DNA of 50,811 nucleotides from Alphaproteobacteria bacterium (GTDB lineage Bacteria > Pseudomonadota > Alphaproteobacteria > RF32 > CAG-239), in the NCBI GenBank assembly GCA_017471705.1, contig JAFUSH010000007.1:1-50811 (forward strand), in the 5' to 3' direction. This document shows positions 38,742-48,132 of the stretch, one piece after another (within the stretch, counting starts at the first letter, position 1; every line of letters begins with the position of its first letter). The position numbers were made by a program, and so were the translations under genes. The notes under the pieces were generated by a model, which was not told the DNA's origin, ran no database searches, and worked only from the letters and a program-made list of their open reading frames with translations.

Positions 38742-40350
38742 ATGAGTGACAAAAATTTAACATCAATGATACATAATGTCGTTCTGAAATTTTCGATTGC
38801 ACTGTCTGCAGTATCTTCGGTTTTGCCCGCAAAAGCCAATGAATTGGGCGGTACAAACTTAAATTCCATAAAAACAAACACCCCCGCAGCGCCTCAAAAA
38901 GATGATGGTAAATCAACCTTTAATTATACAGATTCCGTGCAAATTGCTCAGAATGTGAATAATTCCGATTTGTCCAAAAAATATCTTGAGCAAATGAAAT
39001 TACCCATCGTATTAAAAGACGGTGAACAAGAAAATATTGATAATTATGCAATAAATTCACGCGTAGGCGACCTTAATTTTTTGGTTTTAAGTATGAGTTC
39101 CAAGGAACGTAAAACTCCTAAAAACAAGATAAATTTTAAACAACCTAAAGATTTGATTAAGCAATCAAATATCAATCTGGTTAATGAAAATGACCCTCTG
39201 CTCAATGAACTCGGTCTGTTGCGCAATAAAAACTCTATGGCAGTTTGCAGTAGCAACGGAAAGATTTATTTGAAAGTATTTGATAAAAATGAAAAACCAA
39301 ATACCGATGTTACCGGAGGAATCAGAGGTATCGAAGAATACAAAGCCGGTAATCTTATAGCGATGATATCGACTTTAATTCACGAGGCAGTGCACCTTAA
39401 GCATCATTTATATGATAATATTGAAGACTTATCGTATCCGGCCGATATATACAGGGCAAATCGCGCTACCGAAAAAAATCGCTTATGCAGCACAAAATTT
39501 GAATGCTGCACATCTGTACCGCATTATGAAAGATAATGATATTTCAGCTCTGGAAATTAAGGGAAAAACAATACACACCGAAGACATATTAAATTACTAT
39601 CCGGGAATCAAAGACTATGTTTTGAAAAACGGATTTTCGCCAAATAATCAGAAAGATGTTGACGCCATTTCCAAAATTTCAACAGATTATTGGAATGAAA
39701 ATAGGCAAAACGGTTATAGAATACAAAACACATTGGCTGCGAGTATGCGCCATAATTCCGGAAATATTTTTGAGATTCTCAAAACCGATAAAAAATTATA
39801 TGATGAAACAATTGATAAAATGGTGAAAAACATATATATCGGTAATAATACCAACGTTAATTTATCGCGCGGATTTTTTGATGATTTTTCTTTTGATGAT
39901 GCGCTGAACGCAATGAAGAACGTTAATATTGCCGGAACTTTTACCGTTAAAAAAATTCAAGAAATCAATACTTATCTGATAAGTAAAAATATCACTGACA
40001 ACGAAGCAAAAAATACCTATTTAAAAGAAAATTTTGACCATATGGTTTTGCGTGACGGTGACTTTGATGTCGGTTTGCAAAAAATCCTGCTTGATACAGA
40101 TAACGAAAACAGAGGAACAATTATTTATGCCGACGGTTTGGTTGAAAAACAAATTGACGGCAAACACACCATATCAGGCAAAGAAGGAGAAGCCGATATA
40201 GCTCTCTTCGGTCACCTTAACAATCTTAAAGATAAAGTTGTCGGCAATACGGGTAAAAAAACGCCTGTCAAACAAAATAAAGCTTCACCGGAAATTGAAC
40301 AAATGTATATACTTCAGCAAAATACACAGAAGAATCAAGATACCAAATAA
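38742..40350 (+). pseudogene. Secreted zinc metallopeptidase-like gene, split by a +1 frameshift at an A7 run
   Basis: The first frame (38742-39536) has a signal peptide (to about residue 32, SVLPAKA) and, at residues 214-218, HEAVH, the HExxH zinc motif. It then loses its sense and stops. The second frame continues to 40350. At 39472-39478 there is a run of seven A's. With six A's the two frames join as RANRATEKIAYAAQNLNAAH, giving one protein of about 535 residues. The Glu of ATEK would then be the third zinc ligand. The target is unknown, and a periplasmic or secreted gluzincin-like enzyme is inferred. Causes could be mutation, programmed slippage or a sequencing error. AAAGG SD and promoter are intact. 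Confidence 0.7.
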
Positions 40351-40357
40351 AACTTTT

Positions 40358-40981
40358 TTAAGCTTCTAAAATTTCCTTTATCGGGCGGTAACTTTTACGA
40401 TGTTGCGGAGTAATTCCATATCTTTTTAAAGCTTCTATATGCTCTTTTGTCCCGTAACCGGCGTTTTTCTCAAAACCGTACTCAGGATATTCAAGCGCCA
40501 GTTTTTTAAGCAAATTATCACGATAAACTTTAGCCATTATACTGGCGGCAGCAATTGAATACGATTTAGAATCGCCGCTTATGTAACACGAGCAGGAACA
40601 ACAAAAATCGGCAGGCAAACGATTACCGTCAATCAGTGTATGTGTCGGAGATACTTTCAAATTCTGCACAGCTCTTTTCATTGCCAAAAATGTTGCCTGC
40701 AATATATTTAAGCTGTCTATTTCCGCCGCGCTGGCTTCACCGACGGCACACGAAATATGCCCTACCTTCTCTTCTTGCAACAACAAGTCATACAGTCTTT
40801 CGCGTTTTTTAGCCGAGAGTTTTTTAGAATCGTTAATTCCGTTTAACAATTCGGGATTTATGTCCCTGCTTAAAAAAACTACGGCACCGGCAACAACCGG
40901 TCCCACCCACGGTCCGCGACCGGCTTCATCAACTCCGCAGATTATTCCGGCAAACTTGTCTTCTATTTCCCAACTCGGCAT
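40358..40981 (-). CDS. rnhB: Ribonuclease HII
   Basis: 207 aa from ATG 40981 (MPSWEIEDKFAGIICGVDEAGRG), which has a GGAG SD 8 nt upstream; the 24 open codons before it are not family-like. It removes ribonucleotides from DNA. Catalytic acids are in GVDEAGRGPWVGPVVAGAV (DEAGRG), LIDGNRLP, and the later SIAAASIMAKVYRD with its conserved Asp. The GYGTKEHIEALKRYGITPQHR end is typical. It is downstream of the rhodanese gene on the same strand and convergent with the metallopeptidase gene. Confidence 0.95.
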   Translation of the reverse strand: MPSWEIEDKFAGIICGVDEAGRGPWVGPVVAGAVVFLSRDINPELLNGINDSKKLSAKKRERLYDLLLQEEKVGHISCAVGEASAAEIDSLNILQATFLAMKRAVQNLKVSPTHTLIDGNRLPADFCCSCSCYISGDSKSYSIAAASIMAKVYRDNLLKKLALEYPEYGFEKNAGYGTKEHIEALKRYGITPQHRKSYRPIKEILEA

Positions 40982-41054
40982 AACTTTTCTCCATAATGCA
41001 TAATTTATATGACTATGCCGTAAAAACAAGAATTCTATTTTGCTTATCCGCAAT

Positions 41055-41366
41055 TTAATGACGGATTATATCTATTCCCTCATATTCGGCTTCCACAATG
41101 CCGCCTATTATCACTGCAACATTATCGAATCCGGCTTTTTCAAACATTTCCGCGGCTTTAGATGCCCTTCCGCCCGAAGAACAAAGTATATTAATTGTGG
41201 TATCCTTTGTCACTTTGTTTTCCCTAATAAATTCCATAGGATCCAACTCATTGATATCTTTGCAAATATGAGGTAAATTAAGCATCTCGTTTTGATGTTC
41301 CTCTTTGGAACGAACATCTAATATAAAAGAATTAACATTAAGGCTTATCGGTTTTATAAATCGCAT
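41055..41366 (-). CDS. Rhodanese-like domain protein
   Basis: 103 aa, single domain. The start of the fold is FILDVRSKEEH. The active loop is CSSGGRASKAA with Cys at about residue 62, then FDNVAVIIGGI. It probably transfers sulfur from a persulfide donor; the physiological substrate is unknown. Cytosolic, no signal peptide. A good SD (AAGGAG) precedes the ATG. It may be cotranscribed with rnhB, which starts 73 bp downstream. Confidence 0.9.
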   Translation of the reverse strand: MRFIKPISLNVNSFILDVRSKEEHQNEMLNLPHICKDINELDPMEFIRENKVTKDTTINILCSSGGRASKAAEMFEKAGFDNVAVIIGGIVEAEYEGIDIIRH

Positions 41367-41431
41367 TTTTATCTCCTTTTTATATAAAGAGATAATGCTT
41401 AATTATCCAAATTAAATACCTGCAAAACCAT

Positions 41432-43189
41432 TTACCACGAGCGACCGCCTCCGCCGCCGAAACCTCCGCCGGAGAATCCGCCGCCTCCGGAACTTGAACT
41501 CCTTCGTATACCGCCGTTTGCTACACTTGGCATCGTAGCCGAATTAAAGTTTTTCATTAAATAATTAAAACTGTTAAAATGAAAACTGCCCTCACTCCAT
41601 TCCGGTTGAGGCACCGCAATATTTGCAAATTGCTTTATCCATTTGTCGGAAACGCCCAAAACATACGCATACGGAAGTATTTGATAAAAATATTCGGGAT
41701 TTTCCTCAACCATTTTTTCCAATCTTGCTTTTTCGGCAACTTCGATAAATTTTTTCAAGCCGAGCAAATGTCCTAAAATTTGGCGACCGTACCAATTCGG
41801 TTTAAGCATCTCTTTGAAGCAAATAAGCGAAATAAGCGAACACACGCACCCCATAATCAGCTGCGGAATATTTTCGGGATTAATCTCACTTACCATTTGC
41901 GGAACAAGAGCGGCAAGCTGTATAGAGGAAAACAAAAGTATATAAATCGCGGCGGCTCTGTTTTTAAATCCGGAAGATACCCAAATTATCAACATCATTA
42001 GCGCTTCTACACTGAAAAACGGAGCCAAATACCCGAATGAAAAATCATAATCAAACAAGACAAACAAGGTCAGCGATATATCAGCACACATCAGTAACCC
42101 CATCAATCCCCACAATAAAAAACTCATTGAAGATTTTTCAAAAAAACGTTTTTTATACTTTTTGCGATTAATATTTTTTTCAAGCGCTGTCCAACTTTTG
42201 TAAAACTCCTTTGAATTTTTGAGGTGATATCCGCAAACAGCTTTTTCATACTTATCGCGGAACAAAAAACCCATAACTGCCGATAAAAACTCGTTATCAC
42301 CATCATAATCGGATATTTTTTTGAGCATAAAATCCGATTTATCGCTTGTAATTTTTATATGCCCCAAATTGGCAAGATAAACTATCAGGGCTGCCAATCC
42401 TTTTTTACTTACTTTTTCGGTACAAAGTTGTTCGGCATCGGTTGGAAGTACTCCCGGAGGTGGATAAAAAGACACAACCGGAGTAACGTGTTCATCGCGA
42501 CCGAAAATATGCCAAATCAAAAATGAAAGCAATGTGCAAATAAGCAACCCCAACCAAACAATTTTTACGTACTTGCTTTTATGAAAAACGAAATAGCCGT
42601 CCGGCATTTTAATATGTATAGTAATTCCTTCATACGGCTGCAACGGTTTGGTAATATAGCCGCTTACATAATTTTCGCGCACCTCAAAAACCGCATTGCC
42701 GTTAAAGCCTTTTGTACCGTACTTGCCTATAGAGATACCAACATCATCGGGATTAATCTTCTGCGGCAGAACCACGGTAAAACGCGCATTATTTATCGGA
42801 ACATTCCAATCGGTACCGATTATATTATAATAAAATTCGTTATCTTTTCCTCTCAGCAGATGCTGAAAATTTATTTTGTAATTATGCGCTCCTTTAATCC
42901 ACTCATCTGCTTTGCCGATTTTAACAGAAACCTTTTCCAATGAGCGATTAACCGTATACTGCTCTGAAACGGATATATTGCTTATATGACTTTTGGAGCT
43001 TGGAATATCAAGAATAATACCGTGAGAACTTTGAGTAAACACCGTGTCAATATTTTCACTTACCCAAACGTTTTGTTCGCGATTAACCCGCAAAACGACA
43101 TCATAATTTTCAATAAAAAAGTTTTCGGCTCTCGATGGCGAAATCAGCAGCAGAAAAAATAAAATATTCCAGAAAAATATTTTTTTCAT
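41432..43189 (-). CDS. DUF2207 family membrane protein
   Basis: 585 aa. The signal peptide (MKKIFFWNILFFLLLISPSRA) is followed by a periplasmic domain (25-205) of the DUF2207 kind (ENYDVVLRVNREQNVWVSEN, GIILDIPSS, YYNIIGTDWNVPI). TM helices lie near 210-228, 350-372, 382-400 and 410-460. The cytosolic domain contains the YGRQILGHLLGLKKFIE motif. It ends in a glycine-rich tail, GGGGFSGGGFGGGGGRSW. These proteins are regularly found with LemA, as here (4 nt apart). Function is not established; an envelope role is inferred. Confidence 0.9.
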   Translation of the reverse strand: MKKIFFWNILFFLLLISPSRAENFFIENYDVVLRVNREQNVWVSENIDTVFTQSSHGIILDIPSSKSHISNISVSEQYTVNRSLEKVSVKIGKADEWIKGAHNYKINFQHLLRGKDNEFYYNIIGTDWNVPINNARFTVVLPQKINPDDVGISIGKYGTKGFNGNAVFEVRENYVSGYITKPLQPYEGITIHIKMPDGYFVFHKSKYVKIVWLGLLICTLLSFLIWHIFGRDEHVTPVVSFYPPPGVLPTDAEQLCTEKVSKKGLAALIVYLANLGHIKITSDKSDFMLKKISDYDGDNEFLSAVMGFLFRDKYEKAVCGYHLKNSKEFYKSWTALEKNINRKKYKKRFFEKSSMSFLLWGLMGLLMCADISLTLFVLFDYDFSFGYLAPFFSVEALMMLIIWVSSGFKNRAAAIYILLFSSIQLAALVPQMVSEINPENIPQLIMGCVCSLISLICFKEMLKPNWYGRQILGHLLGLKKFIEVAEKARLEKMVEENPEYFYQILPYAYVLGVSDKWIKQFANIAVPQPEWSEGSFHFNSFNYLMKNFNSATMPSVANGGIRRSSSSGGGGFSGGGFGGGGGRSW

Positions 43190-43193
43190 TTAT

Positions 43194-43736
43194 TTAAAGT
43201 TCCGCTTTAATATTTTCCCGTTCAACCATCTGTGCTTCAAACATTTCAGCTCTTTGAAAATGAAAAATCATACCGATTAAATTGGTCGGAAACATTTCCA
43301 AAAAAGTATTAAACTCGCGCACGGTTCCGTTATAATATTTGCGCGAGTTGGCAATATCGTTTTCAATTGCTTCCATTTGTTGCATCAACAGCGAATAGTT
43401 CTGATTGGCTTTTAAATCAGGATAATTTTCGGCGACAGCGTGTATTTTCGGTAATATCTGCCCTATTTGTAAATTAGCATTTAGTTTTTCGCTATCGGAA
43501 AGTTCTTCATAACTCTGCGAGCGAATTTTAGTAAGTTCGGTTAACAGATTTTTTTCGTGTGCGGTATAGCTTTTAACCGTTTCTATCAAATTTGGTAATA
43601 AATCCCAACGTTTTTTCAAATAAACATCCATTGTCGAAAAAGCCTCGCCCACATAATTTTTCAATACAACAGCTCTGTTGTATCCGTATATCAGCGCAGC
43701 CAAAAACGCGGCAACCGCAATAAAAATTTCCGTCAT
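43194..43736 (-). CDS. lemA: LemA family protein
   Basis: 180 aa from ATG 43736, which has an AAAGGAG SD; a TTG two codons earlier is not needed. An N-terminal membrane helix (about 3-18) is followed by the long helical LemA domain: KKRWDLLPNLIETVKSYTAHE, then NANLQIGQILPKIHAVAENYPDLKAN in the middle, and NTFLEMFPTNLIG near the end. Anchored with the helical part probably outside the membrane. It heads the lemA-DUF2207 pair, with a TTGCAT-N16-TATAAT promoter just upstream. Confidence 0.95.
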   Translation of the reverse strand: MTEIFIAVAAFLAALIYGYNRAVVLKNYVGEAFSTMDVYLKKRWDLLPNLIETVKSYTAHEKNLLTELTKIRSQSYEELSDSEKLNANLQIGQILPKIHAVAENYPDLKANQNYSLLMQQMEAIENDIANSRKYYNGTVREFNTFLEMFPTNLIGMIFHFQRAEMFEAQMVERENIKAEL

Positions 43737-43760
43737 AATCAAACTCCTTTATCAAAGTGT

Positions 43761-43788
43761 ATTATAACCGGCAATACATTTTATGCAA
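43761..43788 (-). promoter_or_regulatory. Promoter of lemA
   Basis: On the minus strand, TTGCAT (43788-43783), 16 bp, perfect TATAAT (43766-43761). Confidence 0.7.
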
Positions 43789-43855
43789 TAAAAAACTATC
43801 AGTTCACAATATAATAATCATAAAAGAAACCTTTGAAAAACAGTGAAAAAAACAC

Positions 43856-43884
43856 TTGCATTTAAATTTTAGTTGTATTATACA
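43856..43884 (+). promoter_or_regulatory. Promoter of rpmI-rplT
   Basis: TTGCAT (43856-43861), 17 bp, TATACA (43879-43884). Confidence 0.7.
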
Positions 43885-43889
43885 TTCAT

Positions 43890-43965
43890 TTGTTTGAGCC
43901 AAACAGGCTGAAAGGCATACCTGCAGGCTCTTGTGTAATTCCAGATATGATTGAAAGGGAATAAA
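43890..43965 (+). promoter_or_regulatory. Structured leader of rpmI, possible L20 autoregulation site
   Basis: The leader is about 75 nt. GAGCC (43896-43900) can pair with GGCTC about 30 nt on, or AGCC with the nearer GGCT, giving competing folds. Leaders of rpmI-rplT often bind ribosomal protein L20. That knowledge plus the competing pairings suggests, but does not show, such control. Confidence 0.35.
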
Positions 43966-44160
43966 ATGCCAAAGTTAAAAACCAAAAAAGCCGCTGCCAA
44001 ACGCATCAGCGTTACCGGTTCCGGCAAATTAAAAAGAAATCACTCGTTTAAGAGACACCTTCTTTTTAACAAACCTACAAAACAAAAAAGACAGGCTCGC
44101 GGTTCTAAGATTATTTCTGCCGCCAACAAGTTCATTAAAAAGTTTTTACCGTTTATTTAA
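43966..44160 (+). CDS. rpmI: 50S ribosomal protein L35
   Basis: 64 aa. It begins [20 protein letters not shown], the family start, so ATG 43966 (SD AAAGGG) is preferred over an ATG five codons earlier. Small and very basic, it binds 23S rRNA. infC, the usual upstream partner, is absent; the gene has its own promoter instead. rplT follows after 15 nt. Confidence 0.96.
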   Translation: MPKLKTKKAAAKRISVTGSGKLKRNHSFKRHLLFNKPTKQKRQARGSKIISAANKFIKKFLPFI

Positions 44161-44175
44161 GAGGGAGGATAAGAT

Positions 44176-44535
44176 ATGTCTCGTGTTAAAAGAGGTTTAA
44201 CGGCTCACGCTCGTCATAAAAAAATTTTGAATATGGCGAAAGGTTACAGAGGCCGTAATAAAAATGTGTTCAGAGTAGCTGTCGAAAAAGTTGAAAAAGG
44301 TTTGCAATATGCTTACCGTGACAGAAAAGCAAAGAAAAGAAGTTTCCGTTCACTTTGGATTCAACGTATCAACGCTGCTACACGTATCCACGATATGACT
44401 TATTCTCGATTTATCAGCGGGCTTATCAAAGCCGGTGTTGAACTGGATAGAAAAGTTCTTGCTGATATCGCTTTGAAACAGCCCGAAGCATTTGCTCAGT
44501 TGGTTGAAACTGCCAAAGCGGCTCTTAAGAAATAA
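44176..44535 (+). CDS. rplT: 50S ribosomal protein L20
   Basis: 119 aa, normal length. [20 protein letters not shown] then [17 protein letters not shown] at the N-terminus, which threads into rRNA, then a globular C-terminus ([40 protein letters not shown]). Needed for early 50S assembly, and in many bacteria it represses its own operon by binding the leader. A GGGAGG SD lies 7 nt before the ATG. A terminator-like stem separates it from pheS. Confidence 0.97.
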   Translation: MSRVKRGLTAHARHKKILNMAKGYRGRNKNVFRVAVEKVEKGLQYAYRDRKAKKRSFRSLWIQRINAATRIHDMTYSRFISGLIKAGVELDRKVLADIALKQPEAFAQLVETAKAALKK

Positions 44536-44560
44536 GACAGATACAAAAACATTAATTCGT

Positions 44561-44600
44561 AAAAAGAGTTAGCAAGGTCAGTTCCTAGCTGACTCTTTTT
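44561..44600 (+). terminator. Terminator or attenuator between rplT and pheS
   Basis: AAAAAGAGTTAGC (44561-44573) and GCTGACTCTTTTT (44588-44600) pair with one wobble and end in T5. It may end rplT transcripts or modulate read-through into pheS. No Phe-rich leader peptide was seen. Confidence 0.7.
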
Positions 44601-44631
44601 CATTTAATACAAACAAAAGGTTGCTGAAATT

Positions 44632-45741
44632 ATGGAAAATTTAGATGATTTAAAAAGCGAAGCTTTGAAAAATATTCAGGCTTCCGCCGATTTAAAAGGA
44701 TTAGATGAAATCAGAGTATCTATCCTTGGAAAAAAAGGTCAATTGACTGAAATGATGAAAGGATTGGGCGCTTTGCCTTTAGAAGAAAAAATTGCTATGG
44801 GTAAAGGTCTCAATATTGTTAAAAGCGAAATAGAACAAGCATTAGACGCTCAAAAGAAAATTTTGGAAGAAAAAGCTCTTAATGAAAAATTAGCCAACGA
44901 AACGGTTGATGTTACGTTGCCGGTTCGTCCTGAAACTCAGGGAAGAATACATCCTATATCCAAAATTTATGAAGAAGTAGCGGCCATTTTCGGAGAAATG
45001 GGATTTGACGTTGCCGATGGTCCGGATATTGAAGATCAATTCCACAACTTTAACGCTCTCAATATGCCTAACAATCACCCTGCCCGTCAAATGCAGGATA
45101 CTTTCTATATTAACGATAATCCGGAAAAACCTTTTGATATGGACACGGCTTATGTTATCCGCACACAAACATCGGGAGTGCAAATTCGCACGATGGAAAA
45201 ACAGCAACCACCCATCAGAATCATCGCATTGGGACGTACTTACCGTTCTGACTATGATGCCACTCATACTCCGATGTTTCATCAGGTAGAAGGCTTGATT
45301 ATTGATAAAAATATTACAATGGCTCACTTAAAAGGATGCTTAAACAATTTTATGAAGGCCTTTTTTGAACTTGATGACCTGCCGATGCGTTATCGTCCTT
45401 CATACTTCCCGTTTACCGAACCGTCTGCCGAACTGGATATCGGCTGTAAAGTAACCAAAGATGAATTGAAAATCGGAGCCGGCACGGATTGGATGGAAGT
45501 ATTGGGATGCGGTATGGTTCACCCGAGCGTTTTAAAAGCAGGCGGCATTGATCCGAATGAATATCAGGGGTTTGCCTTTGGAATGGGACTTGACCGCATA
45601 GCTATGCTCAAATATGGCATTCCGGACTTAAGATTGTTTTTCGAATCCGATGTCCGTTGGCTTAAACATTATGGATTTACCCCGCTTGATATATCTTCGA
45701 TGACCGGCGGATTAAGCGATAACGGAGGACTTACACGATGA
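44632..45741 (+). CDS. pheS: Phenylalanyl-tRNA synthetase alpha subunit
   Basis: 369 aa. N-terminal coiled coil for tRNA binding (about 1-90), then the class II catalytic core. Motif 1 region HPISKIYEEVAAIFGEMGF, motif 2 GRTYRSDYDATHTPMFHQVE, motif 3 FGMGLDRIAMLKYGIPDLR; FTEPSAELDIG lines the active site. The C-terminus is about 20 residues longer than the minimum (TGGLSDNGGLTR) and overlaps the pheT start as ATGA. It forms the alpha2beta2 enzyme with PheT. Confidence 0.97.
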   Translation: MENLDDLKSEALKNIQASADLKGLDEIRVSILGKKGQLTEMMKGLGALPLEEKIAMGKGLNIVKSEIEQALDAQKKILEEKALNEKLANETVDVTLPVRPETQGRIHPISKIYEEVAAIFGEMGFDVADGPDIEDQFHNFNALNMPNNHPARQMQDTFYINDNPEKPFDMDTAYVIRTQTSGVQIRTMEKQQPPIRIIALGRTYRSDYDATHTPMFHQVEGLIIDKNITMAHLKGCLNNFMKAFFELDDLPMRYRPSYFPFTEPSAELDIGCKVTKDELKIGAGTDWMEVLGCGMVHPSVLKAGGIDPNEYQGFAFGMGLDRIAMLKYGIPDLRLFFESDVRWLKHYGFTPLDISSMTGGLSDNGGLTR

Positions 45742-48128
45742 AATTCACATTATCTTGGCTCAAAGAGCATTTGGAAACTCAGGCTTCTATCAAAGAAATA
45801 GATGATACTTTAAACCGCATCGGTTTGGAAGTTGAGGAAATTTATAATCCGGCATCGAAACTGGACGGATTTATTACCGCACGCATTGACAGCGTAGAAA
45901 ATCATCCGGATTCTGACCATTTGCATCTGTTGACTGTAAATGACGGCTCGCAAAAATATCAAGTTGTTTGCGGTGCTCCGAATGTTAAAGTCGGTTTGGT
46001 CGGTATTTTTGCTCCGGAAGGCACTTTAATTCCTTTATACAATGAAAAACTTACCCGTGCCAAAATCCGCGGTGTGGAAAGCTGCGGTATGATGTGCTCC
46101 GAAGATGAACTCGGAATCGGGCAAGATCATAACGGCATTATAGAGCTGCCGAGTGATACTCCGATAGGAGTTCCGGCTGCCGAAGTTTTGAATATTGATC
46201 CGGTAATAGAGGTATCTATTACTCCTAACAGAGCAGAATGTCTGGGTGTCCGCGGCATTGCCCGCGATTTGGCGGCGGCCGGTTTGGGAAAACTCAAACC
46301 GCTGAACATTGCAAAAACCGAAGCTAAATTTGCGAATCCGATTAAAATTAATGTGGAAGCTACTGAAGAATGTCCGGTATACACAGGTCGTTATATAAGA
46401 GGGGTAAATAATCACGCCGAAACCCCGAAATGGATGAAGGATCGCTTGAGCGCCGTCGGATTACACTCAATTTCTCCGCTCGTTGATATTACCAATTATA
46501 TCAACTTTGATTTGGCGCGTCCTTTACACGTTTTTGACGCCGATAAATTAAAAGGAAACATTACCGTCCGTATGGCAAAAGCAGGAGAAAAATTTGTAGC
46601 ACTAAATGAAAAAGAATATGCTTTGCCTGATTATGCTTTGGGCATTTGTGATGATGAAGGCGTGCAATGCTTGGGCGGTATTATGGGCGGCTTGGAAAAA
46701 GGCTGTAATAAAAATACCGTTAACGTATTACTGGAATGTGCTTTGTTCAAACCGGTATGTATTGCAAAAACCGGACGCCACCTGCAAATTGATTCGGATT
46801 CCCGTTATCGTTATGAACGCTGGGTTGATCCGAAATCAAACATCAGCGGTTCGGATTATGCAACTGCGTTAATTTTAAGTATTTGCGGCGGTGAAGCTTC
46901 CGAATTGACGGTTGTCGGTTCCGAAGACGTTGAACCGCAAATCGCTTATTTGCGTCCGGAACGTTTGGAAACTCTTATCGGAATGCCGGTCAGTGCCGAA
47001 AAATCTATGGAAATTTTACAAAATCTCGGATTTGAGGTATCTATGGAAAACGGCAAAATAAAAGCCGTATCCCCTAGTTGGCGCGGCGATATTGAGGGCG
47101 AGCACGACTTGGTGGAAGAAGTAGTCAGAATGGTCGGCATTGATAAAGTTCCGGCAATTCTGCCGCCGTGCGATACGTTCCCAAAGCAAATTTTAACACC
47201 GCTTCAACATAACGTAGCCACCATCAAACACGAACTTGCCACCCGCGGTATGTATGAAACAGTTACGTGGAGTTTTACCGACAGTGAAATTGCTAGATTT
47301 TTCCGCAAAGGAAACGAAGCTGTTTTATTACAGAATCCGATTGCCAAGGAACTGAATGAAATGCGTCCGTCTATATTACCAAACCTTTTGATTGCGGTTA
47401 AAAACAATGTGGCGCGCGGTTATTCAAATGTGGCTTTATTTGAAGTCGGACCTGAATTTACCGGACGCAATCCGGGAGAACAACATATATCGGCAAGCGG
47501 TGTGCGTGCAGGTCAGACTGCAAAAAAGGAATGGACATCATCTGCCCGCAGCTACGATGTTTTTGATGCCAAAGCCGATGCATTGGCTGTTATCGCGGCG
47601 GCAAAAGGACCTTATGAAAACCCGCAGATTACAACCGATGCGCCGGATTATTACCATCCGGGGCGCTCGGGAACCATTCGTTTGGGCAAAAATGTATTGG
47701 CATATTTCGGAGAAATTCACCCGAGCATTTTAAAAGCTTTAGATATCAAGACCAGAGTTATGGCTTTTGAAGTCAATGTTGATAACATTCCTTTGCCTCG
47801 CCAATCCAATGGTAAAACCCGTAAGAAACTCGAGCTTTCAGCCTTCCAACCGGTTGATAAAGATTTGGCTTTTGTAGTTAATAAAGACGTAAATGCCGCT
47901 TCTGTTATAGCGGCAGCCAAAAATGCCGATCGTAATCATATAACCGATGTAAGAATCTTTGACGTTTACGAAGGCGATAATTTACCTCAAGGTAAAAAAT
48001 CAATAGCCATCAGTTTGACATTCCAACCGGTTGAACAGACATTCACCGATAAGGATATCGAAAACCTGATGAATAAAGTTATTGTCGAGGTTGGTAAAAA
48101 GACCGGCGGGGAACTGAGAAAGGAGTAA
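45738..48128 (+). CDS. pheT: Phenylalanyl-tRNA synthetase beta subunit
   Basis: 796 aa, normal length. Domains in order: N-terminal TLSWLKEHLE, EMAP/tRNA-binding OB fold (about 40-150, with VCGAPNVKVG and GVESCGMMCSEDELGIG), B3/B4 editing region (ITPNRAECLGVRGIARDLAA, SPLVDITNYINFDLARPLH), B5 (LIGMPVSAEKSMEILQNLGF), a catalytic-like core, and a C-terminal ferredoxin-fold anticodon-binding domain (SAFQPVDKDLAFVVNKDV to QPVEQTFTDKDIENLMNKV). Translationally coupled to pheS. Confidence 0.97.
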   Translation: MKFTLSWLKEHLETQASIKEIDDTLNRIGLEVEEIYNPASKLDGFITARIDSVENHPDSDHLHLLTVNDGSQKYQVVCGAPNVKVGLVGIFAPEGTLIPLYNEKLTRAKIRGVESCGMMCSEDELGIGQDHNGIIELPSDTPIGVPAAEVLNIDPVIEVSITPNRAECLGVRGIARDLAAAGLGKLKPLNIAKTEAKFANPIKINVEATEECPVYTGRYIRGVNNHAETPKWMKDRLSAVGLHSISPLVDITNYINFDLARPLHVFDADKLKGNITVRMAKAGEKFVALNEKEYALPDYALGICDDEGVQCLGGIMGGLEKGCNKNTVNVLLECALFKPVCIAKTGRHLQIDSDSRYRYERWVDPKSNISGSDYATALILSICGGEASELTVVGSEDVEPQIAYLRPERLETLIGMPVSAEKSMEILQNLGFEVSMENGKIKAVSPSWRGDIEGEHDLVEEVVRMVGIDKVPAILPPCDTFPKQILTPLQHNVATIKHELATRGMYETVTWSFTDSEIARFFRKGNEAVLLQNPIAKELNEMRPSILPNLLIAVKNNVARGYSNVALFEVGPEFTGRNPGEQHISASGVRAGQTAKKEWTSSARSYDVFDAKADALAVIAAAKGPYENPQITTDAPDYYHPGRSGTIRLGKNVLAYFGEIHPSILKALDIKTRVMAFEVNVDNIPLPRQSNGKTRKKLELSAFQPVDKDLAFVVNKDVNAASVIAAAKNADRNHITDVRIFDVYEGDNLPQGKKSIAISLTFQPVEQTFTDKDIENLMNKVIVEVGKKTGGELRKE

Positions 48129-48132
48129 TAAA

